From contig CANBDX010000007.1 in the NCBI GenBank assembly GCA_947367315.1, positions 1-45,921 of the forward strand: a stretch of DNA of 45,921 nucleotides. Direction: 5' to 3'. The stretch comes from an uncultured Bacteroidales bacterium (lineage in GTDB: Bacteria > Bacteroidota > Bacteroidia > Bacteroidales > UBA932). Both the position numbers and the translations under genes were made by a program. The notes beneath the pieces were generated by a model. That model was not told the DNA's origin and did not search any database. It saw only the letters and a program-made list of their open reading frames with translations. This document shows, in pieces, positions 11,775 through 18,455 of the stretch (its first letter is position 1; the number at the start of each line of letters is the position of its first letter).

Positions 11775-12500
11775 ATGTCAAAGAAAAGTATGATGAAGCT
11801 CGATGCTCTCACAGAGATGCTCGACAAGATCGACATGACTCCTTTCCCAATCTCGGACAAGGAACTTTGCGACCGTTATGAGGCACTTTACACAGGTGCG
11901 ATCAATGATGTACTTAGGGAGAAGCTCCTGATGGATCAGGCGCTTCCGATCAATATCATGCCTTTGGAGAACCAGATGTGCAAGGCAGGTATCGCATATA
12001 CCATCCGTTCGAATCCGGATCCTACCGTAGGAGGCGAGATGGATATCAGAGCGCGTATGCTTGACGATATGCCGGCAGAGTGCTGTGTCGTGTGGGATGC
12101 AGGTGATGAGGTGGAAGCTTCGCACTGGGGTGAAATCATGACCGCTTCGGCTATTGCACGCCATTCCCGCATGGCTGTAGTGAACGGAGGTATCCGCGAC
12201 ACAAGACAGGTACTTGCTCAGAAATTTCCGGTCTTCTACCGCTACCGCACTTCAAACGGTTCGCTCGGAAGAACAAAGATCACAGGTTACAATATTCCTA
12301 TCCGCATCGGCAAGGTGTATATCAAGCCGGGTGATGTAATGTTTGGCGATATAGACGGAGTTGTGGTTATCCCACGTGCTATCGCTTATGAGGTACTTCT
12401 TCGTGCGGAGGAGATCAACCGCAACGAGCGCGAGATGAAAGGATGGGTACATGAAGGTTTTTCTGCAGTTGAAATGGTAAATAACGGCGGTTATTTTTAG
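11775..12500 (+). CDS. RraA-fold protein, candidate class II pyruvate aldolase
   Basis: The 241-residue protein belongs to the RraA/dimethylmenaquinone methyltransferase-like fold. This includes the RNase E regulator RraA and the 4-hydroxy-4-methyl-2-oxoglutarate aldolases, which split 2-keto acids to pyruvate with a divalent metal. The family core is seen in GEIMTASAIARHSRMAVVNGGIRD, where R141 and D142 fit the substrate and metal positions of the aldolases, followed by VYIKPGDVMFGDIDGVVVIP. Catalytic rather than RNA-regulatory function is likely because it sits among uronate catabolic enzymes. The operon makes KDG but has no KDG kinase or KDPG aldolase gene, so this protein may cleave KDG or a related keto acid; this is inference. 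The gap to the next gene holds a palindromic repeat. Confidence 0.85.
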   Translation: MSKKSMMKLDALTEMLDKIDMTPFPISDKELCDRYEALYTGAINDVLREKLLMDQALPINIMPLENQMCKAGIAYTIRSNPDPTVGGEMDIRARMLDDMPAECCVVWDAGDEVEASHWGEIMTASAIARHSRMAVVNGGIRDTRQVLAQKFPVFYRYRTSNGSLGRTKITGYNIPIRIGKVYIKPGDVMFGDIDGVVVIPRAIAYEVLLRAEEINRNEREMKGWVHEGFSAVEMVNNGGYF

Positions 12501-12506
12501 TCACAT

Positions 12507-12532
12507 GTCATTCCCGGCTTGACCGGGAATCT
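12507..12532. repeat. REP-like palindromic intergenic repeat
   Basis: GTCATTCCCGG and CCGGGAATCT flank a 5-base loop; the perfect stem is 8 bases (12510-12517 with 12523-12530). Its outer ends GTCATTCC and GGAATCT recur in the repeat at 28974-29000. There is no T-run, so it is not a classic terminator; in the transcript it could protect or process the message between the RraA-fold and uxaC genes. Confidence 0.6.
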
Positions 12533-12543
12533 GATAATTGAAG

Positions 12544-13890
12544 ATGAAAACAGATTTTATAAATAGCGATTTCCTATTGGAAACCCCTCTCGCACGCACT
12601 CTTTACCATGAGTACGTGGAGGGGCTTCCGATAGCGGATTATCACAATCACCTTGTGCCTGCAGAGCTTGCCTCAGACCGTCGTTTCTCAGACATAGGAC
12701 AGCTTTGGGTGGCTTCAGACCCATACAAGCACAGGGCTATGCGTCTTCATGGCGAGAATGAGGCCGTGATTTCCGGTCATGCTTCCACCCGTGAGAAGTT
12801 CGACGCATGGGCAAGGACTCTTCCTCACACCCTTGGCAATCCGCTCTTCCATTGGTCTGCAATGGAGATGAAGAATGTCTTCGGCCTGGACGAGATGCCT
12901 GATCCGTCATGTGCAGACAAGGTATGGGATGCCTGCAACGAGCGTCTTAAGGAAGATTCATTCTCGACAATGGGCATCCTGCGCGGCTTTGGGGTGAAGG
13001 TTCTCAGTACCTCAGATGATCTGCTGGACGATGTTACCGTACATTCTTCCGTAAGGGGAGACATCAAGGTGACGCCTTCGTTGAGGGCTGATTCTGTGCT
13101 TGGATTTGCTCCTGCATGGCTTGAAAGGCTCGGTTCACCTAAGACCTTGGAGGAATATCTTGCAGCTGTGGATGCAAGACTCGATGTTTTCTCAGAGAAC
13201 GGCTGCCGTGTGGCCGATCATGCTCTTGATGACGGCTGGAGATTTGTGCTGACGGATTTTGAGACTGCTGCAAAGCTCTATGCTGCAGCTGAGTTTGCTG
13301 ATGTAAGGCTTAAGTCATTTGTGCTTGGCCATCTGGCCTGCGAGTATTCACGTCGTGGTTGGGCGATGCTCCTTCATATTGGTGCACAGCGTTTCACCAG
13401 TTCGCGTCTGCGTTCTCTTGCAGGACCAGCCGGCGGATATGCTTCGATAGGAAATACATGCGACGTAAAGAGCCTTTGCGCGTTCCTGGATTCGCAGGAT
13501 GTGAAGGGTGAACTTCCTAAGACAGGACTGTTTACCTTGAATCCTGCAGACAATGCCGCTCTGGCAGTGCTTACAGGATCCTATTCGCAGGATGGGGTTG
13601 TGGGCAAGGTGCAGTTCGGTCCTGCATGGTGGTACAACGACCACTTCTACGGCATGACCGACCAGCTGGAGAATCTTGCAGCATACTCGCTGATGCCGCA
13701 GTTCATAGGAATGACCACCGACAGCCGCAATGTGCTTTCGTTTTCGCGTCATGACTATTTCCGCCGCATCCTCTGCAACTGGCTAGCAGACAAGACCCTC
13801 CGCGGCCAGTTCCCCGTAGACGAGGCCTACCTCGGCCACATCGCCGCAGATATATCATATAACAATGCATTGAAATATTTTTATGAATAA
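12544..13890 (+). CDS. uxaC: Uronate isomerase
   Basis: The 448-residue protein is a TIM barrel of the amidohydrolase superfamily and matches uronate isomerase, which converts D-glucuronate to D-fructuronate (or galacturonate to tagaturonate). The metal site begins with H34-N-H36 in ADYHNHL, and later family segments are LLHIGAQR, GKVQFGPAWWYNDH and the C-terminal YFRRILCNWL. The length is a little under the usual 465-470. The ATG at 12544 is preferred to a TTG two codons earlier. It overlaps the following SDR gene by eight bases, so the two are probably translated in a coupled way. It supplies the first cytoplasmic step of uronate use. Confidence 0.95.
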   Translation: MKTDFINSDFLLETPLARTLYHEYVEGLPIADYHNHLVPAELASDRRFSDIGQLWVASDPYKHRAMRLHGENEAVISGHASTREKFDAWARTLPHTLGNPLFHWSAMEMKNVFGLDEMPDPSCADKVWDACNERLKEDSFSTMGILRGFGVKVLSTSDDLLDDVTVHSSVRGDIKVTPSLRADSVLGFAPAWLERLGSPKTLEEYLAAVDARLDVFSENGCRVADHALDDGWRFVLTDFETAAKLYAAAEFADVRLKSFVLGHLACEYSRRGWAMLLHIGAQRFTSSRLRSLAGPAGGYASIGNTCDVKSLCAFLDSQDVKGELPKTGLFTLNPADNAALAVLTGSYSQDGVVGKVQFGPAWWYNDHFYGMTDQLENLAAYSLMPQFIGMTTDSRNVLSFSRHDYFRRILCNWLADKTLRGQFPVDEAYLGHIAADISYNNALKYFYE

Positions 13891-14716
13891 ACAGAATATT
13901 GTAGTGACCGGAGCAGGCGGAACACTCTGCTCGGTGATAGCAGTGGACTTTGCAAAGCAGGGCCACAATGTAGTCCTCGTGGGACGATCTCTGGACAAGC
14001 TCCAGAAAGTAGAAGAGGAGATCAGGTCTTTCGGAGGCAGTTGCGTGTGCATAACCGCAGATGTGAAGGATGAAGCAAGAATGATGCAGGTGCGCGAGGA
14101 GGTTCACAAGGTCTATGGCCCCGTGACCATTCTCATCAACGGTGCAGGTGGAAACCAGCCTGACGCAGTGACCACCATCAACGAGTTCGATCCTAAGGAA
14201 CTCACCGATGACCGTGGGGGCCTGCGCGGATTCTTCAACCTTGACATGAAGAAGTTCCTTGATGTGATAGAGATCAACACTCTCGGTACTGTGATTCCTT
14301 CACGTGTGTTCGCCCTCGATATGATCGAGCAGGGTCATGGCAACATCATCAACTTCGCGTCGATGAATACTTATCGTCCTCTTTCACGTGTGCCGGCATA
14401 TGCCATCGCAAAGGCAGGAGTGTCAAACTTCACCCAGTGGCTTGCTGCATATCTGGCTCCGGCGGGAATCCGTGTGAATGCAGTTGCGCCGGGATTCTTC
14501 GTGAACGAGCGTTCAAAGAAGCTCCTCACCACCCCGGAAGGCGGACTCACCTCGCGCGGTCAGCACATCAACTACAACACCCCTATGCACCGTTTCGGTG
14601 AGGCAAAGGAGCTCATCGGCTGCGTAAATTGGCTGGTGAATGATGAAGCTGCAAGTTTTGTGACAGGTATTACCGTACCTGTGGACGGAGGTTTCCTTTC
14701 AAGTGCAGGATTATAA
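13883..14716 (+). CDS. uxuB: SDR-type D-mannonate oxidoreductase (fructuronate reductase)
   Basis: The 277-residue short-chain dehydrogenase has the NAD(P)-binding motif TGAGGTLCSVIA near residue 10 and the catalytic Y173-AIA-K177. The segment INGAGGNQPDAVTT is characteristic of the SDR fructuronate reductases found in Bacillus and Bacteroidota, which reduce D-fructuronate to D-mannonate, instead of the long-chain UxuB of E. coli. Its place directly after uxaC and in the same operon as uxuA supports this. KduD-type 2-deoxy-D-gluconate dehydrogenase is the main alternative but is usually shorter (about 250) and lacks the GAGGN feature. The eight-base overlap with uxaC starts at its ATG. Confidence 0.88.
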   Translation: MNKQNIVVTGAGGTLCSVIAVDFAKQGHNVVLVGRSLDKLQKVEEEIRSFGGSCVCITADVKDEARMMQVREEVHKVYGPVTILINGAGGNQPDAVTTINEFDPKELTDDRGGLRGFFNLDMKKFLDVIEINTLGTVIPSRVFALDMIEQGHGNIINFASMNTYRPLSRVPAYAIAKAGVSNFTQWLAAYLAPAGIRVNAVAPGFFVNERSKKLLTTPEGGLTSRGQHINYNTPMHRFGEAKELIGCVNWLVNDEAASFVTGITVPVDGGFLSSAGL

Positions 14717-14734
14717 CTATTAAAATTTCATCAT

Positions 14735-15442
14735 ATGAAAAAGAACATTATCTCAATCTTTGCCGTTCTTGCGGCTATCTCTGCGATGACTCTCTCCTGC
14801 AAACCGGATGAGGTCATCAATCCTGATGGAGGAGTAAATCAGGAGCAGACTCCAGGTGAGGGTACACAGACCCCAGGTGAGGGTACACAGACTCCTGGCG
14901 AGGGAACACAGACCCCAGGTGAGGACACACCGACAACAAAAACGGTGACTGTCAGCGTGGATTTCACATCCCAGCCATTCACGACCGATCTCCCTACTTC
15001 CAAGAAGGAACTGTTAAATGTGGACTTCGTGCTTTCGCAGAATGAAGCGGAATACACATTTACGATCAACTGTCCGAAAGACAAGAACTGTATCCTTCTG
15101 GGAGAGGGCCAGGGCTTTAGAATGAATGCGGACGGAAGTTCGAACGCTTGTTATGTAAAGCTTCCTGCATTGGAGGGTCTGAAGCTTACTTCTGTGTATG
15201 TTAAAGTGAGCAACACTCCCGGTACAGGCAAGAAACTGTATGTAAATACGACTAATGATCAGGAAACAGCTCCTATAATGGTATCTGTTGCGGATAGTGA
15301 TGGAGATGCAAACATTACGGCAGTAGAGGCTCAGGAATATACATTTGAGCTTTCTGACTCATCAGCAGGCACACAGTACTGGCTGTGCTCTCCTGCCAAG
15401 GCGACGACCTTTACAAGTTGGGTACTCACTTACTCGGAATAA
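14735..15442 (+). CDS. Lipoprotein with PGEGTQT repeats and an unnamed beta-rich domain
   Basis: The 235-residue protein has a lipobox with Cys at 22 (MTLSC), a low-complexity linker of four seven-residue repeats (about 39-66), and a beta-rich domain from about 70 to 235. That domain starts TVTVSVDFTSQPF, has the segment YVKLPALEGLKLTSVYVKVSNT, and ends in WVLTYSE. The same domain forms the C-terminal part of the lipoprotein two genes later (LVLTVDFTVGRDK, VSLPAVEGMKISTVYIECAQV and LVITYIKAAE). I do not know a name for it. Position in a SusC/SusD operon and the lipid anchor suggest a surface glycan-binding protein, which is inference; no catalytic residues are evident. Confidence 0.8.
   Translation: MKKNIISIFAVLAAISAMTLSCKPDEVINPDGGVNQEQTPGEGTQTPGEGTQTPGEGTQTPGEDTPTTKTVTVSVDFTSQPFTTDLPTSKKELLNVDFVLSQNEAEYTFTINCPKDKNCILLGEGQGFRMNADGSSNACYVKLPALEGLKLTSVYVKVSNTPGTGKKLYVNTTNDQETAPIMVSVADSDGDANITAVEAQEYTFELSDSSAGTQYWLCSPAKATTFTSWVLTYSE
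14849..14932 (+). repeat. Four tandem 21-base repeats coding a Pro/Gly/Thr linker
   Basis: Units at 14849-14869, 14870-14890, 14891-14911 and 14912-14932 encode TPGEGTQ three times and then a variant ending in TPGEDTP. The units differ mainly at third codon positions. The repeat number could change by slippage and alter the reach of the domain from the membrane. Confidence 0.85.
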
Positions 15443-15474
15443 TACTTATAATCAAAATCAAATTAATAACCAAT

Positions 15475-15639
15475 ATGAAAATCAAGAATAATTACAGGGG
15501 TGGGCAAGCCTATATCTCTCCTGAAGCGAAAGTGATATCCTTGAATATGGAAGGAATCCTTTGCTCAAGCGACAGGCCTGTAGGAGTAACCAATGAGGGT
15601 TTCTCAGAATATGGTGGTAATGAATTTAACTGGAACTGA
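15475..15639 (+). CDS. Small 54-residue protein of the short Bacteroidales PE..I.L..E type
   Basis: The ATG at 15475 follows an A-rich leader and the gene ends 2 bases before the next ATG. The product has a basic N-terminus, the core SPEAKVISLNMEGILCSS and an aromatic, glycine-rich tail ending GGNEFNWN. It has no signal peptide. Short proteins with such a core and tail are frequent beside fimbrillin-like or surface lipoprotein genes in Bacteroidales genomes, as far as I recall, but their role is unknown. Tight spacing (32 bases after one lipoprotein gene, 2 before the next) and a sound reading frame favour a real gene. Confidence 0.7.
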   Translation: MKIKNNYRGGQAYISPEAKVISLNMEGILCSSDRPVGVTNEGFSEYGGNEFNWN

Positions 15640-15641
15640 TT

Positions 15642-16994
15642 ATGAAGACAATTTTCAAAACATTATTTATTACGGCAGCGGCAGTCTTTGCATTCTCTTG
15701 CGAGAAGCCTGCTAATGACAATATCACACCTTCTGAGGAAAATCTTGTTGAACTTACTCTTACAGTGGGCGCTGACACAAAGACACAGCTCGGTGGAGAG
15801 AATAACACATCCATTATTTGGCAAGAAAATGACAAGCTCATCGTTTTCGACGGCACTGCGAACAGAGAGTTTGCAATAAAGGATTTTGAGCCTGGAAAGA
15901 ACTCTGCAGTCTTTACAGGACTTGCTCTTCCGGCTGAAAAGTACTATGTGGTGCATTCTACTGCTGAGGGTTCCGAGCCTGTGTTCACGCTAGATGAAGG
16001 TGATCCGTATGTTACAGGTATTCTGGTCGCAAATGTGCAGAAGGCGGTAAAAGGTTCTTACGATCCTGCGGCTTTTGCTTCTGTAGGCATTGCAGAGGTG
16101 AAGGAGGGCGAGACTGATCTGTCTGTTCAGATGAGGAACACCTGCTCGCTTGTGAAGGTTAGCTTGAAGTCTTCTGACATCAAGACTATTGAGATTTCAA
16201 CACCAGATAAAAGTAAATATCTGACTGCAAAGTGCAAATACATTATCAAGGAGTATCCTGGAATTGCAGCTCAGTCCGACCAATATCTTTCAGCAGTTCT
16301 GGATTCAGAATCTGCGATGGAGCCTGGCGACTATTATATAGCTATTCTCCCAAGAGAACTGAACAATCTTACAGTGACATACACTAAGGCAGACGGAAGC
16401 ACTGCTTCAGTTACTGCTACAGGTACATTTAACTTCAAAAGGTCGTCTATTGTACCTCTTGGTATCGATGATTCTGCTCTGGAATTCAGGAATGAGAATG
16501 AGCCAGAGGAACTGGTGCTGACTGTGGACTTTACTGTCGGAAGAGATAAAGTCTTTACCGGATACATTCCAAATACAAATACTTTAGATAAAGACTTTAC
16601 TTTCATTCAGAATGGTGTGGAATATCCTTTCAATATATCATCATCACAGAATTTTAAATATACAGATTCTTCGCTGATGTTGAATGTCGGTGCTAGCTCA
16701 AACGGAAGTGTAAGTCTTCCCGCTGTAGAAGGAATGAAGATTTCTACTGTTTATATTGAATGTGCTCAAGTGTCAGAAAAGACCCCTATATATGTCTATT
16801 CGGAAAAAGCTTTGGGAGGAACAAAGTTAGAAGGTGTAAATATAGATTCCGGAGGTTATAAGAAAACCTTGACTTTGTCAGATAATGAAGGTGATCTTGT
16901 TCCTCAGCCTAATACTACTTATTATTTTGCTGTGAAAGCCAAAGCCTTCAAATTGAAGAAGCTGGTTATAACTTATATAAAAGCTGCTGAATAA
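15642..16994 (+). CDS. Lipoprotein: fimbrillin-like domain plus the unnamed beta-rich domain
   Basis: The 450-residue protein has a lipobox with Cys at 20 (FAFSC). Residues about 28-280 are fimbrillin-like (ADTKTQLGGENNTSIIWQEND and then a long beta-rich stretch ending SSIVPLGIDD). Residues about 288-450 repeat the domain of the lipoprotein at 14735-15442. It thus links two surface-protein domain types in one chain, as does the first gene of the operon, whose fimbrillin-like part is fused to a beta-helix. A role in holding polysaccharide at the cell surface is likely but unproved. It starts 2 bases after the small-protein gene and ends 7 bases before the GH39-like gene. Confidence 0.8.
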   Translation: MKTIFKTLFITAAAVFAFSCEKPANDNITPSEENLVELTLTVGADTKTQLGGENNTSIIWQENDKLIVFDGTANREFAIKDFEPGKNSAVFTGLALPAEKYYVVHSTAEGSEPVFTLDEGDPYVTGILVANVQKAVKGSYDPAAFASVGIAEVKEGETDLSVQMRNTCSLVKVSLKSSDIKTIEISTPDKSKYLTAKCKYIIKEYPGIAAQSDQYLSAVLDSESAMEPGDYYIAILPRELNNLTVTYTKADGSTASVTATGTFNFKRSSIVPLGIDDSALEFRNENEPEELVLTVDFTVGRDKVFTGYIPNTNTLDKDFTFIQNGVEYPFNISSSQNFKYTDSSLMLNVGASSNGSVSLPAVEGMKISTVYIECAQVSEKTPIYVYSEKALGGTKLEGVNIDSGGYKKTLTLSDNEGDLVPQPNTTYYFAVKAKAFKLKKLVITYIKAAE

Positions 16995-17001
16995 TCTTTC
17001 T

Positions 17002-18444
17002 ATGAAAAGAACCCTAATATCTCTGGCCGCGCTGCTCCTGCTTACAGGGGCAGTGCATGGTCAGAAATTGACCTCGGTGTGCTGGGAGAAGCTCAATGCC
17101 GCACCTGCTCCGCTTAAACAGATCGGAAAAGTCGAGGTAGTCAGACACAATGGTGAAGGACATTCCCTCTGGTCTGTCGGATGCGAGACAGTGGACCGCG
17201 ATTTTACCGTATTCTCCGAGTACAAGGACTGGATCGGAGGTACAGGTGCCGGCTATGCCCGCATGCAGAGCGGATGGGCAAAGACGGAGAAGGTGCGTGG
17301 AGTGTATGACTTTGCGTGGATTGACGAGATGGTGGACGGAGTACTTGCCCAGGGAGTATGCCCTTGGATTAGCCTTGGATATGCCAACCCGATATATGCC
17401 AATGGGGAAGTGGACCTTAATGCCGCAATCTTCGATGATGAAGACACCATGCAAGGGTGGCTTAATTACGTCCGTGAAGTGGTGACCCGTTATAAGGGAA
17501 AGGTCACTATGTATGAGATCTGGAACGAACCCAATGGTGGTAAAGACCCGGAAAAGGCACGCAAATATGCAAACCTATTCATCCGTACGGCAGAGCTTAT
17601 CAGAAAGCATGATCCACAAGTCGGCATAGCCGGACTTGCTCTAGCCGGAACTCACACCAACTTTACCAGAAATGTACTGGAAGACATCAAGGCTGCCGGT
17701 AAACTCCATCTGATGGATTATGCCACTTTCCATCCTTATGAAAAGGATCCGGACGTGACAGTGGACTCAATAAAGGTCCTGACAGGTCTGATCCATTCCT
17801 ATTCAAAGGATATAAAGATGCTTCAAGGAGAGAACGGATGTCCTGCCTGTCTTCAATATGCATTTGCCCTGAGCAAGTATGAGTGGACAGAATACAGTCA
17901 GGCCAAGTGGTATCTGCGCAGGATGGCCACAGACTTTCGTCTTGGAATCCCGTCCAATATCTTCACTATGGTTGATGTGAAGTACAGACATACCGTTAAC
18001 TACAAGGGACTTCTGCATACCAATCTTAACGGAGAGGTTGTCTGGGCACGCCCTGCTTATTATGCTGTGTCGCATATGGCAAGCCTGCTGACACCTCAGA
18101 TGAAGGCAGATGGGGAATTGGCTTATAAGACTCCATCCAAAAAATCTCTGAGTGTGCTGGCTGTGTCTAAAGACGGGCGCAGAGTCGGTGTCCTGGTGTG
18201 GCAGAAAGGTGAGATCCCGTCTGATTCCATATCACAGGAAAAGCTGGATCTGACCGTGTCAGGTCTAGCGCTCAAAGACCCTGTCTGGGTGGAACCTGTT
18301 ACCGGACGTATCTGTGAACTTGAGAAATGGAGCGTCAAAGGTGGTTCAATGAATTTTAAAGGACTCCCTGTGTGGGATAGTCCGGTCTTTATCATGGAAA
18401 GGGCAGAGGTCCCTTCCGTTTCCGGTGAGTCCGGGAATCAATAA
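17002..18444 (+). CDS. Secreted clan GH-A glycoside hydrolase, GH39-like
   Basis: The 480-residue protein has a signal peptide ending near AVHGQ (20-21) and a TIM barrel (about 60-370) followed by a small beta domain. The acid/base is E176 in YEIWNEPNGG and the likely nucleophile is E277 in LQGENGCPA, the usual strand 4 and strand 7 positions of clan GH-A. The WNEPN motif resembles GH39, which holds beta-xylosidases and alpha-L-iduronidases, but assignment by eye is not firm; GH5, GH30, GH79 or an unclassified group is possible. Next to a heparinase-like lyase and glucuronate enzymes, activity on a uronic acid or its partner sugar is a reasonable guess. No carbohydrate-binding module is evident. 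Confidence 0.8.
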   Translation: MKRTLISLAALLLLTGAVHGQKLTSVCWEKLNAAPAPLKQIGKVEVVRHNGEGHSLWSVGCETVDRDFTVFSEYKDWIGGTGAGYARMQSGWAKTEKVRGVYDFAWIDEMVDGVLAQGVCPWISLGYANPIYANGEVDLNAAIFDDEDTMQGWLNYVREVVTRYKGKVTMYEIWNEPNGGKDPEKARKYANLFIRTAELIRKHDPQVGIAGLALAGTHTNFTRNVLEDIKAAGKLHLMDYATFHPYEKDPDVTVDSIKVLTGLIHSYSKDIKMLQGENGCPACLQYAFALSKYEWTEYSQAKWYLRRMATDFRLGIPSNIFTMVDVKYRHTVNYKGLLHTNLNGEVVWARPAYYAVSHMASLLTPQMKADGELAYKTPSKKSLSVLAVSKDGRRVGVLVWQKGEIPSDSISQEKLDLTVSGLALKDPVWVEPVTGRICELEKWSVKGGSMNFKGLPVWDSPVFIMERAEVPSVSGESGNQ

Positions 18445-18455
18445 GACATTATCAG

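Noticed and set aside
14849..14932. CRISPR-like array
   Set aside because: The units are directly adjacent without spacers, and they are in frame in a lipoprotein gene.
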